DNA of 64,000 nt from Phallusia fumigata (taxonomy: Eukaryota > Chordata > Ascidiacea > Phlebobranchia > Ascidiidae). Shown here piece by piece: positions 22,665 through 34,200 of this stretch. The first letter of the stretch is position 1, and each line of letters begins with the position of its first letter. The notes below the pieces were generated by a model. It saw only the letters and a program-made list of their open reading frames with translations. It made no database searches and was not told the DNA's origin. The stretch covers positions 1 through 64,000 of the forward strand of contig QXVZ01000597.1 of the NCBI GenBank assembly GCA_008931825.1. Reading direction: 5' to 3'. The position numbers and the translations under genes were made by a program.

Positions 22665-25600
22665 ACATGTGAACTCTAATGACATCATCAGTCGCCGCAA
22701 CGCCGTCATTCACCCCTGGCGTGGGGCTCTGCAGGGGGGCAGGTCGTTTTCGGGGCCATTCGGGGTTTTCTGTGCCATGAGGGCTGTCACTGCCCTGGCT
22801 TTGTTGTGTTGAGAGGGGAGTGTTGAGTTCGACATCCTTGTGTGATTTGGCACTTGCGTTGATCCGCTCCTCGTTATTATCCACAAGTGATTTGGGAAGA
22901 ATTGGTCCTTCCATGTTGTCCTGAAGTAATTAAGACAAATGTTTAACAAGGATACAGACAAAAAAGGGAAAATTAATACTCGAAAATTGATCATGCATGG
23001 AAATGTGCATTGGGTTTTAAACTTTTGCCTACATTTAAGACATTTTGAGAGTTGGTCATATTTTGTAGAATAACAATGGTCCGGAGACAATCTTAAATTT
23101 GGTTTAGGAATGTTAATTGATTCACCAGCGGCAGTGATAATTTTGAACAGAACAGCTAGCTGGTATAGTCTGCTGTACTAATGTGTGCATGAACTTACCT
23201 TTTGAATGCTTTGCGTTCGATCATTGCTTATTTCAAGATTTCTTCCAAGTTTCGGCAGGGGGTCATGGATTGGGTTGATCACTGGGGCGCTCTTGACAGC
23301 ATCTGCATGTTGTTCTGGTGGGAATTCAAGCACTTTACGATTTCGGTGACCCGTTGGAATGTCTGGAACTGGTTTTGTGTTCACATTCGGTGACTGGGCA
23401 AGTTTCTTCTCATCAGAATCGATACTGAATGGGCCGTAGCTTGGTGCAATAAATAAACCAAAAGAAAGAAGCAAAACCTGTACAAAAAACAAAACTAATT
23501 TATAGAAAATTTTAAATAAGTATTTGAGCTTCATTTTGTTTTTAAAATAATTAGTCTTGACCAGTCATTCTGAACCAAGGAACGATTCAGGTTATTCAAC
23601 TTTTCGCCTCCAAGAACAACTGCACAATAATTAAACATTAGACCAAGCACCAATAATTAGTTTCCACATATTAATGGTCTCAAAGTTGCAAAAAAATGAT
23701 TGGAAGTAAATCAACATTATTGCTTTAATAGAAAAAAAAATACTCAAGCTAGTAAAAAAGGTCCAGCCTCTCAATAATATTTGATTACTTACCATAACAC
23801 ATGTAGTGGCTTGTGTGGTTTTGCTTGTGGTGTGTTTGACAAGCTCATGGACTTTTCGCAGCTGTTCAACCAAACTGTTGTTTTGCTGTTCAAGCTTCTT
23901 AACCTTTTGGGCAAGAGACTCATTAAGATTTGTGCACTGAGCGACTCGTGCTTCCAAACCTTCTATGTACGTCTTCTTCTTCTGTCTGCTTGCCAATGCA
24001 GATTTCTAAACACACAAATTTTGTAAACATCTTCTGTTCAAGTATTCAAGCTTGAAATAACTAGTGCTTACACAAGCAGCACCATTATCTAAAAGAATCT
24101 TTACAGATTTGATTATAAACTGCCATTGACAGAACACAAAGCGTCCAGAGATTGCTGAAGCTCAGATGGGGCAAAAATCTACATCCAAGGTGTTAAAGTT
24201 ATGTTGTGGTCTGCTAATTTATCAGCAGTTAAAAAAGAGTAAGTGGTCAATGCAAGTAATGTCATTTTGTGAAACCTGAGCTGTGTACTACTTAATGACC
24301 GGCCAGTTACATTTAATCTAATACACATTACACATCTAGATGAAAAACAACTACCACAAACCTTGTTTCTGATTTTTCGTCGAACTTTCTTTAGCACTCT
24401 TTCTTCATATTTTGTCAAAGGCAGATCAGTGGGTATGGTAACACCTTCCTCTGAAAGAAGTCTTTTTTCTTCATCTGTAATGAAATAACAAACTTCACCA
24501 CATACAGCATTAAAATGTCTTATTTTTTCTGCTTGCTTAGACTTCTGTGTCTAATTGGAAATTATGTGTAAGACATCTAATAACAAGCAACGGAAAACAC
24601 AATTTGTAGAAAAATGTGCTATGCTCTTTGAAAACAAATATCGGCTTTATAGTGAGACAACATTACACTGAACAATTTTTTTTACCTGACAAGACTAGAG
24701 GTGTGAAGTTTGGCAATCCTGAAATTATGGTGGAATTTGAAGTTTTGCTCCGCACAGGAAGGTCCTGTATGCTTTCCTCACTTGAAGATCCAGCCAGGTC
24801 TGAATTGCGGTCACCATCGGTTGGGCGAATTTGAAACAGGCTGTTATCGTCAAAAATACCATCTCCTATATTGAACGCCACATCTTGGTTGGTGCTGTGT
24901 GATCCTGGGTTCATCTGGCTGACATTAGTAGGCAAGTTGGTAAAATCCATGTCGGAAAAATCAAACAAAAGGTCGGCATTGTCGATTGGTTGAGGAGGAT
25001 TTATTACACTGGAAGGAACTGGTTGCAATTGGTCACTTGTTTTGGGAGAATGCTGGTCATATCTATCAGACTGTGGTGATCTAAATACAAAAAAATATAT
25101 GTTTGGAACTAAAAAAACTTGGTGAAAACATTTCAGCACTAAAATAAGCATGGAAGCAAATTACACTTACCCAGAAACAGATGAAATTCCACTGTCACTC
25201 AATTCACATGGAGAGAGGCGGTCAATGTCAATTTCACATATTGTCGGAATATCTGTAGGGTTTGGTGAGTCTGCTTTGTTGCAAGCATAGGCATGATCAG
25301 ATTGTATTGCCTGCATCTTCGTGGTAGTTTGTGGGCAGGGTGTTTCAACCTTTATAACAAGAAAAATATATTTACAGACAAAAACGTTATGCAACTGGTT
25401 GTGGCATAGGTTTAGATTTATTTCAGGCTATAAAAAAAACAGCTAAAAGGTCCATTGGGAAAATTGTCAAGCACAACATGCATGCTTATCTTTTTGTAGT
25501 TTAGTAATTACAAATATATTATTTCAAAAGTTCCTTTCTTGTACAAATGGACAGTATTTGAAAGGAAATAACAACCATGTGTTACAAAGACCACTAAAAA

Positions 25601-25844
25601 TTAAATTGTAAGTTGTTAACAAACAGATTAAACTTTGTTGCCATCTTACCAAAGGCTTGTCAACAAAAATTCCACCCAATCCACCAGCACTTTCATTCAA
25701 AAACTGATCGATAAAGTCGAACTCGCCAACAGGTTTACCGAAAGAGTCTGGGTTGCTTTTGAAAAGATCATTTTCATCCATGAATCTGTTCATTTCGTCG
25801 TAATCCAAAGTGCCGAAGCAAGAATTCAAGTCTTCCAACTCCAT
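22609..25844 (-). CDS. CREB3L: CREB3-family membrane-bound bZIP transcription factor
   Basis: Exons: 25650-25844, 25171-25349, 24686-25080, 24362-24474, 23793-24005, 23199-23477, 22609-22920; 561 residues. The start is the ATG of [10 protein letters not shown], the first ATG in that frame. An acidic, Ser/Pro-rich activation region (1-255) is followed by the family block [20 protein letters not shown] and [17 protein letters not shown], a basic region with the N...SR bZIP signature (N293, S300, R301), a leucine zipper (about 305-345) and a transmembrane helix (about 362-378, [16 protein letters not shown]). The rest is the ER-luminal tail. CREB3 proteins move to the Golgi on stress, are cut by S1P and S2P, and the freed N-terminus acts in the nucleus on secretory-pathway genes. 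An RxxL candidate S1P site (RKVL, 412-415) lies farther from the membrane than usual. I cannot assign it to one vertebrate paralogue. Confidence 0.92.
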
Positions 25845-26698
25845 TGCGTCCAAAAGTCGACTGATTTGTGTTATTTGCAGCAAAGTTTCTTCAAAACAAA
25901 ACACCTGCAAAACGATTCAATGTCTCCAGCGCAACTGTATGAAAATTTAGTGACGTTGCCTTACATCGCGCGTAGTGAAAAAGGCAAATCATGTGACGAG
26001 CTCCAGCGAAGCACTTTTTACGTCACAGTGCGGGTGATGCAATCCACCGAGCCGTGAAAATCCCCGCCCGGTTGCGTGTGAGAAAATCGGGAAAATGTTG
26101 GCGACACCAATGTATGTTTTGTTTCTAAAAATAGCACTTTTTCCGGAACTAATTCTAAAATTAAAAAAGTGTACTTTTCCTGAACAGAAGTTAAACAAAA
26201 TCCTCTTTTTTCGATCAACATTTGCAATTTATGCCTTTTTACAAAGTTCATCCATCGCAATACTTCAGGCGATTAAACTGGTTTGTTGTTTGATGTAAAA
26301 TATTTGTAGTGCAGTTTTTTGACAAATTTTCATAGACAATGCAAATCACAAAACAAATATTAATTATTTGCTCGCCACGGTATTGCATTGTCTATTTTTA
26401 TGGTAAAATCCCTTTGTACGTTTCGTATCAACAAAGGGAATTTACCGATCCGTAACTAAAACAAACTTTTAATGGTCTTGAACGAAAACCAAATGTCTTT
26501 GTTCTATTTTGACGTTAATTTAATAACAAGATTTTTTAAAAACATTGTTTTTTAGGCAATGAACAGTTAATTCGTTTTCAACAAAAATCTATCAACAGGT
26601 GGGCAGGTGGCCACAGAATTCGGTCGATATCATTTGTTGTTTACAGTTTCACACTTTATTTTGAGGCTCTATTTATTGAATGCGAAAGGACAGCCAGA
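25845..26698. promoter_or_regulatory. Divergent promoter region of CREB3L and the KIAA0825 homologue
   Basis: Close to CREB3L lie TGACGTTG (25951-25958), TTACGTCA (26018-26025) and TGATGCAAT (26035-26043). The last is the exact C/EBP-ATF composite element known from the CHOP gene. All three are within about 200 bases of the CREB3L start codon. The half nearer to the KIAA0825 homologue is AT-rich and shows no obvious motif. Confidence 0.5.
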
Positions 26699-29600
26699 AT
26701 GGAGGACGGCGCTGACATTGAAATCTGTATAAACCAAGCATCTAGTATCCTAATCCAAGCACTAAGAGATCAAACTTCGACCCAGGATGAAATATTTTGC
26801 ATTCTCATGCACTTGTCCCCATTTTTAGGCAAATTTCTTCCTTTTGACAGTGAACTTTCGCCCACGGGATCATTGGGAAGTCAATCTAGCATACGGAAGG
26901 GAAAAAATGAACAAGTGCTTGCTCAAAAATACCAAACCTTAGAAAATATTAGGTCACTGACATGGATGCTTGCTGACCACTACAACTCAAAGATTAAAGA
27001 TCTATTTTCTAAAAGTATTAGGTTAGATACTGAACACCCAAGCATGTTAAACAGTGCCACAAAATCATTAATGACATTGTGCATACAGCGTATACAAGTT
27101 CTGATTGGGGATAAGCAGGCCGAGGAGAAATTTCGCTCTGCTGTGTCGTGGCACATGGATCATTTGAGGGAGCACAGATTGTCAACAAACTCAATCCCCT
27201 TGACTAACTTGGCACAGACTAAGGCAGATTTTTTATGTGTTTCTGCTGATGCGAAGTCATTGATCAAAGATATTGTTCCCAGTTTAATGTGTGGTAAAGT
27301 TTTCAAAGAAAAACAACAGGTTTTGGAATTTATCCAAGACACAGTTCTTGAAAAGCTTTCTAATGGATTGCTGTCTCTGTCCGACTCCATAGGGTCATTA
27401 AACAGTCCCGTGAATAAAGCAAAGTCAGCTGCAACTACAAATAAAAAACCTGAAGAGTTTTCCTCAGCAATAAACCCAGAAGAAACTCATTTTCCAACTC
27501 AATTGCTAGCTGACTTTGCTGAAGTTGTGGATATCTTCTTAATGTTGGAAGCATTTGTGAAGTCCGCTGATGTAGTACAGATACTCGATTACAGCACAGG
27601 GGGCAAAAACAAAAAAGGTGTCTTGAAACCCCATCCATTTAACTTGCCTGACCTAGTTCAGTCAAGTCACCATTTGTCACTGAATAAATTAAGTTCTAGT
27701 GCAAGAAGTTGGAACTGGCATGAGTGCATCAAAGACATTGTACCTCTTCTCTCAGCAGGAATTGCACAGTGTGTGCAGGAAGTTGCACAAACATCCCTTG
27801 AGGAAGCAAAGGAAAAATACAAAACCACACTTCAGCTAGAAACTGCAAACGCTGCATCTAAGAAATTACCAGGTACTGCACACCCTTTGGAGTCAATAAA
27901 ATGTGTTGCCAATACATTGAAATGTGTCATTCACCTTTTACCCCTTGCCATTCTTGGTGGTCACAACAAGCATATGATCAAACTTCAGTCTGATTTTCTT
28001 GATACTGTCAATCAAAGCTTAAAAAATTTCAAGCAGTTTTTAACAACAGTTACTGATGATGTTCCCGAAAAAGCAAGTCCAGAAAATTTAACATCTGTTC
28101 TTGCAACTGCGTGTGATATTGTGTCTGTTATTCACTACTGTGGGGTCAAGATGCATCACGACAATCGTCTGCCATTTCATGGTGCCCTTCAGCTTTACAA
28201 ATCACTTTGTAACCAAATGTTACAATTGCTTATTCAGTACCACAAATCTAAATTATGTACACAGATCCTGCATGAACCTGACAGCCACCACTGGTCTGAC
28301 CTTCGTGCATTTTATGAAGGTGAGCGGTGCTCTTATGCAATTGAGATGTGGCATCTGTACATTTGTGATTTGACTGTGGATCTCAAATCAAAACTCCCAA
28401 GCTGTATGGTTAGAGAAATTCTTTGTGACATAGTCAGTGAATCATTAAGTGTTTTATCAGACAGATATAGCAACTGCAAACCATCACACAACCGTAGCAA
28501 GCAGATATGGCAAGATGTCCAAAGTAGTTTACTCTGCTTCTATAATGTTATGTGCGAAATTGTGGATACACCCACCAAGCTGTGTCCTGCTGCATCACAT
28601 CAAGCGGAAAAGGGCAATGAAAACCTGATAAAAATACATACATCACTGTCAGATATGTTTGTTTGTGGGATTGTACTTGCCACACCAACAGAAGAATTGC
28701 ATGATGTTTTAAGGCAAATGGACTCTGAAGACTTTGGAAAAATGAAGGCAATGGAATGGATGCCACACATAAACCCCACTATGTTCCCACCAGATTGGAA
28801 TGGCACAATGTCATCCCTTACTGACAAAGCTGAAATTTTGATTTCTCTGAAACACATGGCAATGCACAAAGATGTGTGGATGGCCAATACACTGCATGCA
28901 TTGACAACTAGAAGTTACTTCCTTGCATTAAATTTAGTCACTGGAAAAATATGTCTACCATCAGTGCCCTTGACAAAAGTTCAATCCAATGTGCTGGGAG
29001 CATTAACTACAAGTGATTACCTACCACAGATAATGATGGCAACTGTTCAAGCCACAACTGCATTTTCAAATGCAACATTTCTAAACCTTGAATTTTTAAA
29101 TTGTGGCTTTGGTTCTACGCTTCAACCCTGGCAAGCCATCATAAAACAGACAGTTATGCCACTAATTTGTGATGCTTTGTCCTCAGTTCTTGGTTTTCTT
29201 TCCTCACATGCTTGGTCAGCTATGACACAGTCAGTAATTGATAAACTGCCTGCTAACTTCCGATCCATGATACCCAATGCTGACATAAACGACAAAGAAA
29301 GTCTAAAACACATCTCCCTTTGTCTTGTGCTCAAAGCTCTGAAGGCCATGGCATATTCCATACCATCCAACTTAATCCATTTTTTTGGGCAGGTTGACAA
29401 CATTTTAAATGTTTCCTCTAGTCAAGTTCAATGTCATTCCTACTGGTGCCATATATTGCTCCATGCTTCTAGAGCTGCTCTTCTAAACTTTAAATATTGG
29501 AGCCAAACCCTTGGTATTGATGTCGAGTCATTACTTGGAGCTGACCTGCTTGATTTGTCAGGTTTGTTGGTCGGAATTAATCAGTTTCAGGAAATGATCA

Positions 29601-30288
29601 ATGTCAAGTATACAGTGGCTGGAATCTGTGTCTCTGACGTGATCAACTCATTCCAACAAACTCTTGTTGATATTCTTGATCGAACAGCAGATTTGAATAA
29701 TGAACATCACCAGCATAAAGTATCTGAGCATGACCTAACTGCAGATGAAATAGGATGCCTTCATTTTTTGTCTGAGGTTCTGTGCAAAAATACAAAGGAC
29801 ATCGCTGAACAGTGGAGCATCAAACATGTCCCTGTAAATTTTGTTGGTAAGTTTTGCTTTAATAGTTTAAAAATACAAACAAACACCAACTAGCCCAGTG
29901 GATCCCAACCTTTTTTAATGCGTTTCCTCGTTGCATATTTCGAAACTTCATTTCTACTGAGTTTGTAATTGCATTTCCTTGCATGCATATTCTTGATGGG
30001 CTTAAATTTGTTGGAGGTTCTGATGGAAATTCATGTGATCAATTTATTCCTTTATTTTTAGCCAACCCTGGCTTGGGATCTTATTTGGACCATGCGTCTA
30101 TTGCTGATGTGACCCCAGATTGGGAGGAACTACTGATTCAGTGTTTTATGTCCGTCAACATAGATGTCATTAGGAATTTCATGAAGAACCGTGCAGACAT
30201 GCAAGCCAACGCACATCTCACAGATCAAGAAAAAGACTGGGTGCAATTCATCAAACAAAGTTTTCTAAATACATCATATTCTGTGTAA
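26699..30288 (+). CDS. KIAA0825: KIAA0825 homologue (DUF4495 protein)
   Basis: Two exons, 26699-29846 and 30062-30288, giving 1124 residues (human about 1275). The ATG at 26699 follows a gap with no longer upstream frame. The match is clearest in the middle, where HHWSDLRAFYEGERCSYAIE and the following MWHLYICDL resemble the FHEGER.SFSIQMWHYFC segment of the human protein; further similarity lies at LIKIHTSLSDMFVCGIV. The protein is helix-rich and largely featureless, without signal peptide or membrane segment. Its molecular role is unknown; human KIAA0825 has been linked to postaxial polydactyly. Over 90% of the coding sequence is in one exon, unlike the many-exon vertebrate gene. The single intron carries a hAT-like fragment. 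Identification rests on remembered similarity and should be confirmed by search. Confidence 0.75.
29896..29975. mobile_element. Truncated hAT-like MITE in the KIAA0825 intron
   Basis: Begins CAGTGGATCCCAACCTTTTT and continues with sequence similar to the element at 8800-8910 (both read CAACCTTTTTT, then a CATTTTCC- or GCGTTTCC-like run and TTC-rich tract). The second terminus is missing. Confidence 0.5.
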
Positions 30289-31222
30289 AGATTTTTGTGT
30301 TCTCGATTTTTATCAAATTTTATTGTGTAGTTACAGATTCGATGATTATTGTTTATTTGAAGATTTGTGACATGGTATAGTTTCACATTGAATAATTTTA
30401 TTATCTTGGGTTTTTTGCTGGAAGCAAATTTTCTGTTTTGTCATTTGTTATATTTCTTTAGTAAATTCAGAACACAATAATTGTCACAAAATGTCACATA
30501 TTTGTTTTTTAATGTTTACTCACATTTAACTGTAAAAAATTCACTGTGTATGCAGTTTATTTTTTTTAAATTGTGTCAATTTTTTTTCTGCCCCATCCGC
30601 AAACTTTTTGTATTTTCGCTAGTGCTGTCAAAGAGTAAATATTTTTGAAGTAATTTTTTTGCATTGTGGGAATAGGTCAACAAGTAGATCAGGGTTCAAC
30701 TTATATCCCAAATGTTCATACCTCTACTCTGGAATTTACTTACTTTTGTACCAACATTTTTTGGCAAAACCAAGTGAATCAATTTTATAATAACCCGACT
30801 TAACATTAAACGAATCAAATGATTTGACGCTGTCATCGATTTACGGTAAAGTAATTACGGTTAGATTTTGTAAAAAATATGTTACGTTTTGTAAAATATT
30901 GCAAAAACAAGGAGCCAAACCCGTTGATTTTTCGGAGGGAAACCACTTCGTGACTTGCAAAATATCACAGTGACGCACCGTTTTTCGTTTTCACGGTTGA
31001 ATGACCCGAGGAAACTGTTGACAAAAACTTGATTAGTTAATTTGTTTTGTGGGAAGTCAAATAAAGGAAGGACAAGGGGTTCGTTTATTGATTGTTTGAT
31101 GGAAATAGAGCGTAGGGTTCTGCCTCGAACACATTTGAAGCAACGACAACTGCAAAGGACTTGCTGGATAACAACAAATTATTACAACTTTTAGTTAGGC
31201 TTTGTAGTATTTTCTGTTGACA
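30289..31222. other. Intergenic region, KIAA0825 homologue to RABGEF1
   Basis: T-rich 3' flank, then the RABGEF1 promoter. No open frame or motif stands out; the two genes run in the same direction about 0.9 kb apart. Confidence 0.5.
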
Positions 31223-34200
31223 ATGGAACAGTCACAGCAAAACCAAAGGCGTGGAATTCATGTCAACCAGGCAGAATTATTATGCAAGAATGGTTGTGGA
31301 TTTTATGGCAACCCCCAATGGCAGGTAAAACTCTTGTTTGTATGCCTATTTGTGATTAATTTCAATCTATTTAGAGTTTGATATGCTTGGTGACACTGAC
31401 ACATAGCCAACAGCACCAAGAAAAAACTTAGTTTTTGCTATTTCCAAAAGATGATTTGCAATGGTTTATTATATAGGGTGCATAATGTACGTAGCTGAGT
31501 GGTTTAAGCACTTACCTTGTGCTTGCTAGGTTATTTTCCTAAATCTGTATTTTGTGTTTTCTGGAGCAAAAAAACTTAAATGGCTTTGGTACAACCCAGC
31601 AGAACCAAATGTCAACAACTTGCAAAATTAATTCACAAATTACCCCCAAACGATCAAATAAAAATTTAGCAGTGGAACTGCAACGTGCTTAATGTTGGAC
31701 TCATTATGAGCAAAACCAGGTGTTGTATTCTTGATGGAGGACAAAAGTAAAACAAACAATTTTACATTATAGTGCTATCCTGGTCTTTACAAGATGATTT
31801 GATTAAGTTAGCAATAATTCATTAAAATCTCTACTTTTGAAGTTAGGAATGTGTGGTACCTGTATTTTTTTTTATTCTTAGGGCTACTGTTCAAAATGTT
31901 GGAGGGAAGTTTATCAACGGCAACAACAACTTCAACAACAGCAGCAAAACCAAATAGACGCTGATCATGAATATGCCAAAAAGCTCCAGGAGCAAGAAAA
32001 TCAGGCTGTCAGGCAAGTTAGGAATACTTCTCCTGCTGTCAACAGTTCTCCAGTGCAAAGAAATTCTCCTCAACACCAAGCTGAGCAACCAACAACACCA
32101 GAATCTACTGGATTAGCAAGGTTAGGTTTGTTATTGCTTTTTGACAACCTGAAGCATGTGAAGTTTAAATGATTTGTAAAGCTAACAGTATGAGGATGAA
32201 GCAATGGGTAGACTTGGTTGTGATGTCACTTAAATTTAATTTCAGAAACTGTTTTTTACTTATGGTACCAGTAACTTTTTACCAAATTATTGAATTAGAA
32301 CATTCATTGAAAATAAACCAAAAGAGTATTCCAATTAAATTTAATTAAGCCTTATGTGACCTTGAAACATGTTAACCAAATTTAGACAAAGTTTAACTAA
32401 CTGTTAGGCAAACTACTATGTGATCTATTCTTTTTCTGCAGGACATTTTCTAAATTTGAGGAGAAACGAGGTCAGGCGAAAGGGTTTCGGAGTCGAACTT
32501 TAAAACATTTTTTTTCACCAACTCAAGAATCATCTGCATCTTCTTCTGCTTCATCTTTTTCTTCAAAATCTCCACTATCCTCAAAAGTTTCGCAGCATGA
32601 AAGTATGGGTTAAATTTTGTCGATAAAACATCAGACATTTCTGTTCTTGGAATATGGACTTTTCGAAGGATTATTTTTGCGTTTTACCGACTTGAAATTT
32701 GACATTTGCTAATCACAAAATTTTAATTCGCCACAACAAGTTGTTGTTTGCAGGTCTAATTGTTTTAACACAAACACAGGCTGTGAATACTTTTTTTTGG
32801 CAATGTTTAGAACATCGCCTTCCAGGTGGTTGGCCGACTGCTGGCAGACAAGCCAGTTTTGAAAGCAAACGAGCGCACTCTGATTTTATGGACTTCCTTA
32901 AAGCTTTTCGTGAGCCTCCAGCAAAAGATGTGTTGAAGCAATGCAAGCACTTCATGGATAGAATAGTAGAAAATGAGGTAACAACCTGCACGGCATTTTT
33001 GTTTGTGAGCTTATACTGCCAATGCTTTTTCTGCAGTTTGTTATGTACATTGTCTAGATTGTTATAGTTTCTTCAAGTTTCATTTTAACTATGTTCGGTT
33101 TTAATGTACCACAAAACTGTAGACAACTTGTGTCATTGCAGAAAAAAAATATTGTATTGACATGTGACATTCTGTTCTTCTCTATTGTGTATGCACTTTC
33201 CTGTTCTATTGTTAGGCTATCAGCTACCACAGTGTTAGAGCTGGGTATTTTTTTGTGCGAAGCTTGCACAAGTAGCGCCCTTGTCCAGAAAGGCATCAAA
33301 TAAGTTGACATGACTGTTGTCTTGTAATTTACCAAGCAGGAAGCCACAATCGACGAGCAGTCAGTTATGATCCAAGATTTCTATCAAGCCATGAGTGACC
33401 GTCTTATTTCCCATCCTGTGTTTAAACAATACACAAATGAAGTTGAGCAAGAGGGAATAATGGATAACATCGAAAAGTTTCTTATGACTCGACTGTATCG
33501 AAATGTTTTCTGCAACGATCAAACTGACGATGAAATTGAAGACCTTAAAGTTCAGGTACAGAAAATATCACTTAGTAGTGTCTTTACTCCTACACCATCT
33601 AAATCAAATACTTATTGGCCCATGTTGACACATGTTGTGCAATTGGGGACAAACGTTTTACAGCTTGTCATATAAATCTTACTATTGTTCTCTTTTACTA
33701 TTGACTTTAAATGCTTCTTACATGTAAAGTTATACTGACAGAGCAAAATATGCCTTTTGAAGTTGTTTTTTCTGTGGTTATGAACCTTCTTGTGAAATTC
33801 GAGACAAATTGTTATTGTGAAAAAACAACCAACAGCAACGTTTACTTCACAGACTCGCATTAGAAACCTTCACTGGATCACAGCAGCAATGCTGGATGCA
33901 AATATTGATGAAAACTGTCCAAGCGTCACCGAATATACTGACAAGGCCATAACAGGTTAACAGTAACATTGGTAAATGGTTCCAGTTTAACCCCCACTGT
34001 AAATCTGCTAAAAAGTTTGGGGGTAAATCGCAAAGAACTGTATGTAGTGGGTGTTACATACAGTTGTTAGTTGGTCAACTAGGGTGGGAAGATGTTCCGG
34101 GTCCTGTTTGCAATCTACATACAACACCTCATCCGGTTAAATGTGCACTATTCATCAAACGACTATGTAGGAAGTGAATACTATTACTAAAATGTGGTTT

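Noticed and set aside
31491-31560. Functional tRNA gene
   Set aside because: A-box match only; the acceptor, anticodon and T stems do not pair.
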